NCBI GenBank assembly: GCA_964609155.1
Contig: CAZSRF010000005.1
Coordinates: 1-64,000 of the forward strand
Length of the DNA: 64,000 nt
Direction: 5' to 3'
DNA from: JAGOUU01 sp964609155
GTDB lineage: Bacteria; Pseudomonadota; Gammaproteobacteria; JAGOUU01
The translations under genes and the position numbers were made by a program. Positions 8,169 through 14,712 of the stretch are shown here, piece by piece (the stretch's first letter is position 1; every line of letters begins with the position of its first letter). The notes under the pieces were generated by a model. That model worked only from the letters and a program-made list of their open reading frames with translations. It did no database searches and was not told where the DNA came from.

Positions 8169-8968
8169 AAATCACTCTCAAAGTCGGTATTTTCAATAAT
8201 TTTCCATTTTCTGCATCGCGGATAACCAATCCTTGATATACTAGATGCCAGTGGGGCATAGGATTTCACATTAGATGATACGTATTCTGCAAGGACCTCA
8301 GTAATATTTCTCTTTATATCGTCATCCATCACATCTACTTTCTCTATAATGTAACCTAGGCGTTGCAATTGATAGAGTTCGCCCATCTTTTCAGCAAGCT
8401 CTATAAGTGTATGAACATTAATACTTTCTATGAGCTCAGATAAGACAGTAGCGATATTATTCATACCACCTGCATGTTTTGGAAATTTCAGCAAATCGAT
8501 CGCTATCAATTCAGGTGTTGCAACTTTTAAATACCCAGTATTAACAACAAAGTCCTTAATAGGTAAATCGGTTAAAGATTTTTTGTGGATCAGCTTTATA
8601 TGGATTTGGCCAAATGTTAATGAGTGCTTAATGCGTCTATCAGTGATAACTTGAAAAACCATCGGTTTTTGGTGTGAAGCGCCATAAAATCCTGCTGCGC
8701 TAAGTAGCGCCACATAGTACTTCGCATCAAGATATTTCATCATAATAGGAATTAATTCCTCAGCTGGAATAGAACCATATGATTTGTGTTCAGGAGGTAC
8801 GATAACGTATAGTCCGTTAACTGGACTAATAAGCTTTCCATCTCTTTTTAGTCGAGACAAACCCGCTCTTGCAGCACCATAAGAAAGGTTAAGAGTCTGC
8901 ATGATCTCTTGAGAAGTGAAATATCTCTTTCCGCCGGATCGTAATTTTTCAAGATACTCAATAAACAT
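8165..8968 (-). CDS. abiEi: AbiEi-type antitoxin / transcriptional autorepressor
   Basis: This 267-residue protein has the AbiEi layout. An N-terminal winged helix (FTSQEIMQTLNLSYGAARAG, then LSRLKRDGKLISPVNGLYVI, about residues 18-55) is followed by the AbiEi_1 domain with YYVALLSAAGFYGASHQ, FQVITDRRIK, and the late VATPELIAIDLLKFP motif. In known systems AbiEi neutralises AbiEii without a stable complex (type IV) and represses its own promoter through inverted repeats. Here a 41-base palindrome begins three bases upstream of the ATG and two more follow within 170 bases. The stop overlaps abiEii by 4 bases. It heads a run of seven overlapping genes reaching 3687. Confidence 0.88.
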   Translation of the reverse strand: MFIEYLEKLRSGGKRYFTSQEIMQTLNLSYGAARAGLSRLKRDGKLISPVNGLYVIVPPEHKSYGSIPAEELIPIMMKYLDAKYYVALLSAAGFYGASHQKPMVFQVITDRRIKHSLTFGQIHIKLIHKKSLTDLPIKDFVVNTGYLKVATPELIAIDLLKFPKHAGGMNNIATVLSELIESINVHTLIELAEKMGELYQLQRLGYIIEKVDVMDDDIKRNITEVLAEYVSSNVKSYAPLASSISRIGYPRCRKWKIIENTDFESDL

Positions 8969-8970
8969 AG

Positions 8971-9011
8971 CATGCCCTAATAGTGATATATTTCGTCACA
9001 TATAGGACATG
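8971..9011. promoter_or_regulatory. palindromic operator-like element 1, immediately upstream of abiEi
   Basis: The arms CATGCCCTAATAGTGA (8971-8986) and TCACATATAGGACATG (8996-9011) match at 12 of 16 positions around a 9-base spacer. The element starts three bases before the abiEi ATG and so covers its ribosome-binding and probable promoter region. Two further copies lie upstream, and diverged ones near 11.5 kb. AbiEi proteins are known to bind inverted repeats in their own promoters; that this is such an operator is inference. Confidence 0.6.
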
Positions 9012-9055
9012 TTATATCTAAAATCCAATAAAGTCAAGCCGAATTGAGCTTGCCG

Positions 9056-9092
9056 TGTCCTAATAGTGATGATTTTTGTAACTATTAGGACA
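9056..9092. promoter_or_regulatory. palindromic operator-like element 2
   Basis: Perfect 12-base arms, TGTCCTAATAGT (9056-9067) and ACTATTAGGACA (9081-9092), flank a 13-base spacer. It has the same outer sequence as element 1, 45 bases further upstream of abiEi, and lies in the 325-base gap between the divergent abiEi and kinase genes. Confidence 0.6.
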
Positions 9093-9136
9093 TGTCATTG
9101 CTGATTAGGATGCGTCGGTTAAATGAACAGCATTAG

Positions 9137-9176
9137 CATGTCCTTTAGGTTACGAATTTCGTCACTTTAAGGACAT
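9137..9176. promoter_or_regulatory. palindromic operator-like element 3
   Basis: CATGTCCTTTAGG (9137-9149) pairs with CTTTAAGGACATG (9164-9176). The centre contains ACGAAATT-like and GTCAC sequence, as in the other copies. It is about 120 bases before the kinase gene at 9294, so it could affect either divergent transcript. The rest of the 8969-9293 gap holds no visible gene. Confidence 0.5.
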
Positions 9177-9293
9177 GACATCCATTATTTACTATGAAAA
9201 TTTCACTGATTAAAAAACCTCAGCGACTCTGTAAGTCCAGGCTTTGTGGTATCCTAAAGGAGCAAAGTCGAATATTCATCAAGAGGAGCTATT

Positions 9294-9809
9294 ATGAGCA
9301 ATATCAAACGCATTTTTATCATTGGCCATTCAGGCGCAGGTAAAGGTGTTCTCGCCCAAGCGGTGGCTAAAAGCCTTGGTTGGAAGTTTATCAATGCAGA
9401 CGTTCTTGGGTGTGCAGCTCACGTTGGGCGTACTGTATCTGAAGTCGTAGGCACAGAAGGCGAGCACGCCTTTAATCGTTGCCTGACAGAAATATTGTCC
9501 CATCAGATCACCAAAGAAAACGTAGTGGTCACCACGGATGAAAGCATCATCTGCGATGAGAAAGCGCGTGAGTTACTGAAATCAGAATTCACTGTTTATC
9601 TAAAAGTGAGCGTGCCTGTGCAATTAGAACGTATTGCGGAAGGTGATTATCGGCCATTGCTACCGGTAGATAATTTTGCGGCCGTTATAGCTAAGCTCCA
9701 CGACGAACGAAACAGTTTATACGAGCAAGTGGCCAGTTTTTCGCTAAGCTCTGACGATGATGATATAGAAGGACATGCAGCAAGTATTGTTAGGGCCATG
9801 ACAAAGTAG
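9294..9809 (+). CDS. small P-loop kinase (shikimate/adenylate-kinase-like)
   Basis: This 171-residue protein begins IFIIGHSGAGKGVLAQAVA, a Walker A loop (GHSGAGKG, about residues 10-17) in the shikimate/cytidylate/adenylate kinase style. FINADVLG follows at about residue 32, and a lid-like segment RIAEGDYRPLLP (about residues 116-127) precedes a C-terminal helix. The size suits a nucleoside-monophosphate-kinase-fold enzyme, but the shikimate-binding residues are not evident, so it is not aroK. GAGGAG at 9283-9288 is a good ribosome-binding site five bases before the ATG. It is divergent from abiEi across three palindromes. Substrate unknown. Confidence 0.72.
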   Translation: MSNIKRIFIIGHSGAGKGVLAQAVAKSLGWKFINADVLGCAAHVGRTVSEVVGTEGEHAFNRCLTEILSHQITKENVVVTTDESIICDEKARELLKSEFTVYLKVSVPVQLERIAEGDYRPLLPVDNFAAVIAKLHDERNSLYEQVASFSLSSDDDDIEGHAASIVRAMTK

Positions 9810-10065
9810 GTGGTTTGATTATTATCGAAATCAGCAAAAATCGATAATAACGGCATTTCTTATCACCACTTCTGATAATAACTGGTAGCATTATCATCGA
9901 AATCTGCTAGAATCGCAGTCGGTGAAGTTGACATTCCCCACCCAGTTTGGAGGTGGTTATTTTAAGGAATGCCAACCTCCGCCAGATTTTTGAGGAGAAC
10001 TTTCCTCGCCTTCATGCTCGCGCGATAATATCGGCGGCACGATTTACAGCATTTATCGTGATTGC
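9810..10065. other. gene-poor spacer with hairpin and direct repeat
   Basis: A perfect 10-base inverted repeat TTATTATCGA/TCGATAATAA (9819-9828 and 9841-9850) follows the kinase gene and may end its transcript, although no T-run follows. A related 23-base motif occurs twice in the same orientation (9821-9843 and 9894-9916; shared TCGAAATC, GC and AATCG). The rest (about 9930-10065) looks richer in G and C than its surroundings. I recognise no protein in it in either direction. Confidence 0.5.
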
Positions 10066-10104
10066 GGCTTGGCCCCTTAAGTTGTATACTTAAGGGGCCA
10101 AGCC
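10066..10104. repeat. perfect 16-base inverted repeat
   Basis: GGCTTGGCCCCTTAAG (10066-10081) and CTTAAGGGGCCAAGCC (10089-10104) are perfect arms around a 7-base loop. The right arm contains the end of the broken APH reading frame, so the coding similarity stops where the palindrome begins. There is no T-tract, so it is more likely a rearrangement product or element end than a classical terminator. Confidence 0.7.
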
Positions 10105-10179
10105 GTCAGGCAGTTCATCTAGCCAGACTTTTCCTTTTTCTCCGTAAATGCTAATGATGTTGGAATGGAATACGTTCAT
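10090..10179 (-). pseudogene. N-terminal remnant of an APH(6)-like phosphotransferase
   Basis: The ATG at 10179 overlaps the TAA of fic (TAATG). The 29-codon frame reads MNVFHSNIISIYGEKGKVWL and then DELPDGLAP. This parallels the start of the APH(6)-like protein at 3687-4562 (NIINLYGEIGRQWLDHLP). Similarity stops at the 16-base palindrome, and the catalytic part is missing. The gene seems to have been translationally coupled to fic before it was deleted. Confidence 0.7.
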
Positions 10180-11345
10180 TATGACTTCTCTGCAGAAAAT
10201 GGTTCTGCGCCATCTTCCAAAATATCTAAATACTTACGATAGATATAAACTTTATCACGTTTCTTACCACTCACTTCTGCGAGTACTCCAATAGACTTCA
10301 AGTGATTTAATGCACTTCTTGCGGTTGGCTGAGTCAGTTGCAATTCCTTGGCAAGGAAAGGAACTGTCACTTGAGGTAGGCGTTTCATGTATTCAAGTGT
10401 TTGTTCACATGAAAATCTAGCACGACCTAACTGAGATATTTTCTCACTATCTTTTGCAAAAAGATCATTAATTCGTGTCGCTGTTTGAATGGCTTGTTTT
10501 GAAGATTTTTCTACACCAATGAGAAAAAATTCTAGCCATGTTTCCCAAGTGCCAGACTCCCTGACTTCTTGCAGCAGCTCATAATAGGTATGACGATTTT
10601 GCTTAAGATATAGACTTAAGTAAAGAATTGGTTCATCAAGCATACCATTCGTACATAGAAGCAAGGTTATGAGCAACCTGCCAAGTCTACCATTACCATC
10701 TAAAAAAGGGTGTATTGTTTCAAATTGAACATGAGCAAGACCCGCTTTGATAAGTACCGGCAAGCTTTCATCATGAAGAAACCTTTCAAAATCGCTAAGG
10801 CAATCACTTAAATGGTCTACTGGAGGAGGGACAAAAAGAGCATTGCCTGGCCTTGTACCACCGAGCCAATTTTGTGATCTTCTAAATTCTCCAGGCGTTT
10901 GACTTGATCCTCTGCCTCCGATAAGCAAAATACCGTGTATTTCTTTTAACAGTCTAAGAGATAAAGGAAAATCATCTTTTAAGCGCTCTAAGCCATAGTT
11001 TATAGCTTTAACATAATTAGAGACCTCTTCTACATCTTCAACTGAGACTTCAGGTTTTTGATTATGTTCAAATAGCATTAGATCAGAAAAAGAGCTCTGC
11101 GTTCCTTCAATCTGACTTGAAAGCAGAGCTTCTTTACGTACATACACGTAGATAAAGAGCGCGGTATTAGGAATAGTCTTATGAATACTATTTAATTCAG
11201 CTAAAGCCAGAGTTGCTTTTTCGAGGTAAGGATAAAGCAGCGTGAGTTCTATAGATGGATCAGGTGGCAGTTTTGCAGGAACATATGCTTTATATGACTC
11301 ACCGAAGACCTTTTGTGTAATATATACTCCTATTCTTTTATTCAT
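10179..11345 (-). CDS. Fic-domain AMPylator-type protein with C-terminal winged helix
   Basis: This 388-residue protein has an N-terminal Fic_N region, the Fic core motif HPFLDGNGRLGR (residues 212-223) with all catalytic residues (HxFx[D/E]GNGRxxR), and a C-terminal winged helix (VTVPFLAKELQLTQPTARSA, about residues 335-354). The SSQIEG at 76-81 matches the inhibitory (S/T)xxxE(G/N) helix in front of the core, as in class II Fic proteins. Such enzymes usually transfer AMP to target proteins; the target is unknown. The stop overlaps an APH remnant. Upstream, repeated TCTTTTCTTA/TAAGAAA-type sequences at about 11352-11404 could be a self-operator, which is inference. Confidence 0.88.
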   Translation of the reverse strand: MNKRIGVYITQKVFGESYKAYVPAKLPPDPSIELTLLYPYLEKATLALAELNSIHKTIPNTALFIYVYVRKEALLSSQIEGTQSSFSDLMLFEHNQKPEVSVEDVEEVSNYVKAINYGLERLKDDFPLSLRLLKEIHGILLIGGRGSSQTPGEFRRSQNWLGGTRPGNALFVPPPVDHLSDCLSDFERFLHDESLPVLIKAGLAHVQFETIHPFLDGNGRLGRLLITLLLCTNGMLDEPILYLSLYLKQNRHTYYELLQEVRESGTWETWLEFFLIGVEKSSKQAIQTATRINDLFAKDSEKISQLGRARFSCEQTLEYMKRLPQVTVPFLAKELQLTQPTARSALNHLKSIGVLAEVSGKKRDKVYIYRKYLDILEDGAEPFSAEKS

Positions 11346-11834
11346 AAGCCATCTTTTCTTAAGCTGCCCACACTAAGAAACTATATCAGATTATCTTTTC
11401 TTAGTCAAGATGGTAAAGAAAATATGGTAAAAGAAAATAAATGCTCAACATGATGTTTTTAGCTTCTTGAGATTTGATGATACCATACATCATGTCCTCT
11501 AGGTTTCAAATAGGTTTCAAATTTCGATACCTAATAGACATATCATGTTCTAATAGTGACGAAATTTATCACAAATCGGTCATGGTATATTCGTAAGGTT
11601 ATATTTATATGTAGTGCAATTTTAGGAACATGTTGCATGCACTTAACATCATGAAAATAAAGATTTTATGGACACGATAAACTCACTCAATGTCTTGTGG
11701 CCGTGCCGTATTATTAGCAATTAACCCCTGGTAAAAAAGACTATAGTGGACTAATTTAAGATAACTAAGATATTAAATTTTAATATAAAAAATATTAATT
11801 CATTTAATAAACCATAATAATTCTTGGGTGCCTT
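11346..11834. other. intergenic region with two decayed palindromes
   Basis: No gene is visible. Two elements related to those upstream of abiEi occur here. One spans about 11491-11540 (CATGTCCTCTAGGT pairing with ACCTAATAGACAT) and contains an 11-base tandem duplication AGGTTTCAAAT at 11501-11522. The other spans 11544-11585 (CATGTTCTAATAGTGA pairing imperfectly with TCACAAATCGGTCATG). TTTCTT-rich inverted motifs at 11352-11404 lie in front of fic. The AT-rich stretch before 11835 presumably holds the promoter of the BON operon, but no clear boxes can be asserted. Confidence 0.55.
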
Positions 11835-12386
11835 ATGAAAAAAAATCTTACAACGATCAGTCTGCTAATTATTATAAATTTCTTAACTTTTAATATTTCA
11901 ACTGCCGAGAACCCTATTGCTGCAGCAGGAGCATTTGTAGAGGATGCAGGTATTACTTTATCTATCTATTCTCAATACGCAAGAAGTGCAAGCTTAAATC
12001 CATCAGATATCAGCGTCTATACTACAGATGGTGTTGTTAGTTTAATTGGTAAAGTCCAAACTGATGAACAGCGTAATGAAGCAATTAAAATTGCGCAAAA
12101 CTCTAGCAATGTTCGTAAAGTCGAAGCTGACAATTTACTAATAGCTAAAAGCGAACAACCAATGAACGACACCTGGATAAATGCAAAAGTAAATGCAGTA
12201 CTCTTCAAAAATCAATTAGTTAATAAATCTGATGATTTCAACTCAACTAATATAAAAGTTGAAACAAAAAATGGTGTTGTTTTCTTAAGCGGCAGTGCAA
12301 CACCAATACAAGCAAAAAATGCTGTTGCTGCAGTGCAAAATATTAGCGGCGTGGTTAGGGTAGAAAATAATATAAGTAATAATTAA
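11835..12386 (+). CDS. periplasmic protein with two BON domains (OsmY-like)
   Basis: This 183-residue protein has a signal peptide (MKKN, then a hydrophobic stretch LLIIINFLTFNIS and a likely cut near STAENP). Two BON domains follow. The first is about residues 50-105, with VYTTDGVVSLIGKVQTDEQ and IAQNSSNVRKVEADNLLI; the second is about 113-181, with VETKNGVVFLSGSATPIQ and VQNISGVVRVENNI. BON proteins such as OsmY bind membranes or act as periplasmic chaperones. It is the first of four plus-strand genes separated by 26, 21 and 5 bases, presumably an operon. Confidence 0.85.
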   Translation: MKKNLTTISLLIIINFLTFNISTAENPIAAAGAFVEDAGITLSIYSQYARSASLNPSDISVYTTDGVVSLIGKVQTDEQRNEAIKIAQNSSNVRKVEADNLLIAKSEQPMNDTWINAKVNAVLFKNQLVNKSDDFNSTNIKVETKNGVVFLSGSATPIQAKNAVAAVQNISGVVRVENNISNN

Positions 12387-12412
12387 ATTTAATTAATTAC
12401 CATGGTGAATTT

Positions 12413-12805
12413 ATGCAAACTAAAAATAATAAGAAAACCACAAACAATACAACCCCATTACAAATAAAGAAACCCAAGAAAATAACCAAAAGTCTTGCTA
12501 AAAAGTCAGCGCCTAAAACAAAAAACAAGACTACAACTAAAAAAATAATTAAATTCAAATCAAGCAGTGCCAATAAGACTGTTTTAATACCGAAAAATAA
12601 TCAAATAAAAAAAATCATGTGCACTAAATGCAATATATCTACTAGAAAAAAACATGATCATTCTTTCTTGGGTATGTTAAAAACATATTGGAATAAATTT
12701 TTATGTTATTTCTTCTGTGACTATAGTTCTAAACAAGAGAAACCAATACGTGGTAGAAACCCAAAAACATTATTAAAACCATCAAGATCGCCTGTAATAA
12801 AATAA
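12413..12805 (+). CDS. Lys-rich hypothetical protein with CxxC motif
   Basis: This 130-residue product is not recognised. The first 60 residues are a low-complexity basic tail (runs such as KKTTNNTT, KKPKKITKSLAKKSAPK and KNKTTTKK) resembling histone H1-like or nucleic-acid-binding tails. A middle segment has MCTKCNISTRKKHDHSF, a CxxC with nearby His residues that could bind a metal, then an aromatic stretch WNKFLCYFFCDYSS. It has no signal peptide or membrane segment. It sits 26 bases after the BON gene and 21 bases before a small zinc-finger-like gene. It is probably real because of tight spacing and strand consistency. Confidence 0.55.
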   Translation: MQTKNNKKTTNNTTPLQIKKPKKITKSLAKKSAPKTKNKTTTKKIIKFKSSSANKTVLIPKNNQIKKIMCTKCNISTRKKHDHSFLGMLKTYWNKFLCYFFCDYSSKQEKPIRGRNPKTLLKPSRSPVIK

Positions 12806-12826
12806 AATATTTACTATCCATTTACT

Positions 12827-13012
12827 ATGGCTAAACATACTGAACATAAACAGAATAACTCAGCTGCAACTTGTAAGATTTGTTGTAAAGAAATACCCTT
12901 GACTACAGCAATCACCAGAGAAGGATCAGATTATGTGTGGAATTTCTGTGGGATGGAATGTTATAAAAAGTGGAAAAAAGAACAAACAGTTACGACTAAC
13001 AAGGGACACTGA
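12827..13012 (+). CDS. small Cys-rich zinc-binding-like protein (DUF3330-like)
   Basis: This 61-residue protein carries CKICCKEIPLTTAITREGSD and then YVWNFCGMECYKKW. The CxxC...CGxxCYxxW arrangement fits small DUF3330-like zinc fingers. The function of that family is not settled. The ATG at 12827 lies 21 bases after the Lys-rich gene, and its stop is 5 bases before the large Cys-rich protein, so the four genes 11835-14703 are likely co-transcribed. Confidence 0.65.
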   Translation: MAKHTEHKQNNSAATCKICCKEIPLTTAITREGSDYVWNFCGMECYKKWKKEQTVTTNKGH

Positions 13013-13017
13013 ATCTT

Positions 13018-14703
13018 ATGTTTTCTACATGGGTTAAGAAAACTACTGTAATAATAATCATTTTAATTTTATTTTCTTTATCATTTTCAAAGTATGGTCA
13101 ATCCATTCCATTAAATACATTAAACTGCCTGCAACAAGAAGCATACAAAGCTGCAAACAATTTAATGTATGCAAGTGTGCCTGGCAAAGTTACCATCACC
13201 GACAATCCAACTCTTGGTTATTTAACAATACATGTTACCCCTGGGTATAATTATGCTCCTAATCCACTCGGAAACTACCAATTTATCCCTGTTGCGGAGT
13301 GTATGTCTATCGTCGCACCTTCCCTAATGGTGGCATGTAACCAAACAGGAATTCTAAAGCCGGCTGAATATGTCTCTGGATTGCCCAGTTACAGTTATGC
13401 TGCAAATACATCAAGTTACTGTGAAATGAAAATACCCTACTCCGCTGCATCTCTCAATTGCCCAGCTGGCCAAAGCCTATTAAACGGACAATGTCAACCA
13501 TGTGGTAGTAATCAATACGCCCAAAACAATGCCTGTATCTCATGTCCTCAAGGAAGCTATTCTAATTCAGGTTCCACATCTTGTTCTTCGTGTCCCGCAG
13601 GTACAAGATGGATAAAATTAGGGGATCCTGCTGCTTACCCTTGTAGCACATGCTCAGCTGGAACATATTCTGCAGCTGGAGCTACAAATTGCACTAATTG
13701 CCCTGCCGGCCAAACATCAAGTTCAGGTGCTACTGCTTGTACCAACTGCCCTGCCGGCCAGATTTCCGTAAGCGGGGGAGTGTGCACAAATTGCCCAGGT
13801 GGCATGAAATCTACTGATGGTAAAACTTGCCCTGCAGTGTGTACCAATGGCCAAGTCCCTGCTGCTAATAGGCAAAGCTGTGTAGACTGCCCAGGTGGTA
13901 TGAAATCCACTGATGGTAAAACTTGCCCTGCAGTGTGTACCAATGGCCAAGTCCCTGCTGCTAATGGGCAAAGTTGTGTAGACTGCCCAGGTGGCATGAA
14001 ATCTGCTGATAGTAAAACTTGTCCTGCAGTTTGCACACCAGGCAAAATTACATCAGCTAATGGCATAGACTGCGAGGACTGTCCAGCTGGGACAAGTTCA
14101 CCCTCAGCTTCTAATACATGTACCCCCTGTGCTGCTGGACAGTTTTCTGCAAAAGGTGGACTTTGCACGCCATGCCCAACCGGGCAAACATCACAAGCAG
14201 GAGCAAGCTCATGCGAAATAAGTTGTGGTAATGGCCGTGTAGACAATAGTGAACAATGCGACTTAGGTGCTAATAACGGCAAGAACAATGGCTGTACAAA
14301 TACGTGCACAATTCAAAACTTGAATTGGACATGCACTACAACTGAAGCAGAGTTTGATGCACTTATCTCTTCTTCAGATCCAGATAGTTTAAAAAGTCTC
14401 TACATCCAACTTAATGCTAATGCTACCTCTAATAGCACAGCTCCAGCTAATAACAGAATTTCCTCTGCTGATTTTATAGCACAATGCTTATCAACTCCTG
14501 CAGTATGGCCAAATGCCTGTAATCAGTACCTTAAAGATATTAAGAGATTTAAGCAATTAAATAAAACCATTTCTATTGCTACAGCTTTTGATGGGGCACC
14601 AGTAACTCCTGCATGTAAAGACAATAACTCTGTAGTCTTACAAGAAACAAACAATACAACTATTAAAGTAAACTGCGTTCCTGTCAGTGGTAGTGTTGAA
14701 TAA
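13018..14703 (+). CDS. secreted Cys-rich repeat protein with ephrin-receptor-like and DUF4215-like modules
   Basis: This 561-residue protein has an N-terminal hydrophobic segment (VIIIILILFSLSFS, about residues 11-24) that looks like a signal peptide or anchor. A domain of about 110 residues follows, then an array of Cys-rich units (CPAGQ, CPPG and CTNCP types, about residues 155-400) like the ephrin-receptor/GCC2-GCC3 repeats common in eukaryotic extracellular proteins. CGNGRVDNSEQCDLGANNG (about residues 402-420) with CTNTC is a DUF4215/Myxo-disulfide-type module. The C-terminal 130 residues are not recognised. Dozens of Cys residues in regular pairs imply disulfide bonding outside the cytoplasm. 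Three repeats are near-identical at the DNA level, showing recent expansion. Confidence 0.75.
   Translation: MFSTWVKKTTVIIIILILFSLSFSKYGQSIPLNTLNCLQQEAYKAANNLMYASVPGKVTITDNPTLGYLTIHVTPGYNYAPNPLGNYQFIPVAECMSIVAPSLMVACNQTGILKPAEYVSGLPSYSYAANTSSYCEMKIPYSAASLNCPAGQSLLNGQCQPCGSNQYAQNNACISCPQGSYSNSGSTSCSSCPAGTRWIKLGDPAAYPCSTCSAGTYSAAGATNCTNCPAGQTSSSGATACTNCPAGQISVSGGVCTNCPGGMKSTDGKTCPAVCTNGQVPAANRQSCVDCPGGMKSTDGKTCPAVCTNGQVPAANGQSCVDCPGGMKSADSKTCPAVCTPGKITSANGIDCEDCPAGTSSPSASNTCTPCAAGQFSAKGGLCTPCPTGQTSQAGASSCEISCGNGRVDNSEQCDLGANNGKNNGCTNTCTIQNLNWTCTTTEAEFDALISSSDPDSLKSLYIQLNANATSNSTAPANNRISSADFIAQCLSTPAVWPNACNQYLKDIKRFKQLNKTISIATAFDGAPVTPACKDNNSVVLQETNNTTIKVNCVPVSGSVE
13792..14079 (+). repeat. three tandem 96-bp repeats inside the Cys-rich protein gene
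   Basis: Units begin at 13792, 13888 and 13984 with TGCCCAGGTGG and are exactly 96 bases (32 codons) apart. The first two differ by only a few bases; the third diverges in its second half. Each encodes CPGGMKS(T/A)D(G/S)KTCPAVC followed, in the first two, by TNGQVPAAN(R/G)QSCVD. Confidence 0.85.
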
Positions 14704-14712
14704 GATCCTACA

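Noticed and set aside
9931..10065. Possible protein remnant (frame containing ENFPRLHARAIISAARFTAF)
   Set aside because: No start, short, and no family recognised; left as unexplained spacer rather than called a gene.
13635..14309. Long antisense ORF (224 residues) opposite the Cys-rich repeat gene
   Set aside because: It is a shadow of the repetitive Cys/Gly/Pro coding sequence; the product is a meaningless Pro/Gln/Leu repeat without a recognisable domain or ribosome-binding site.
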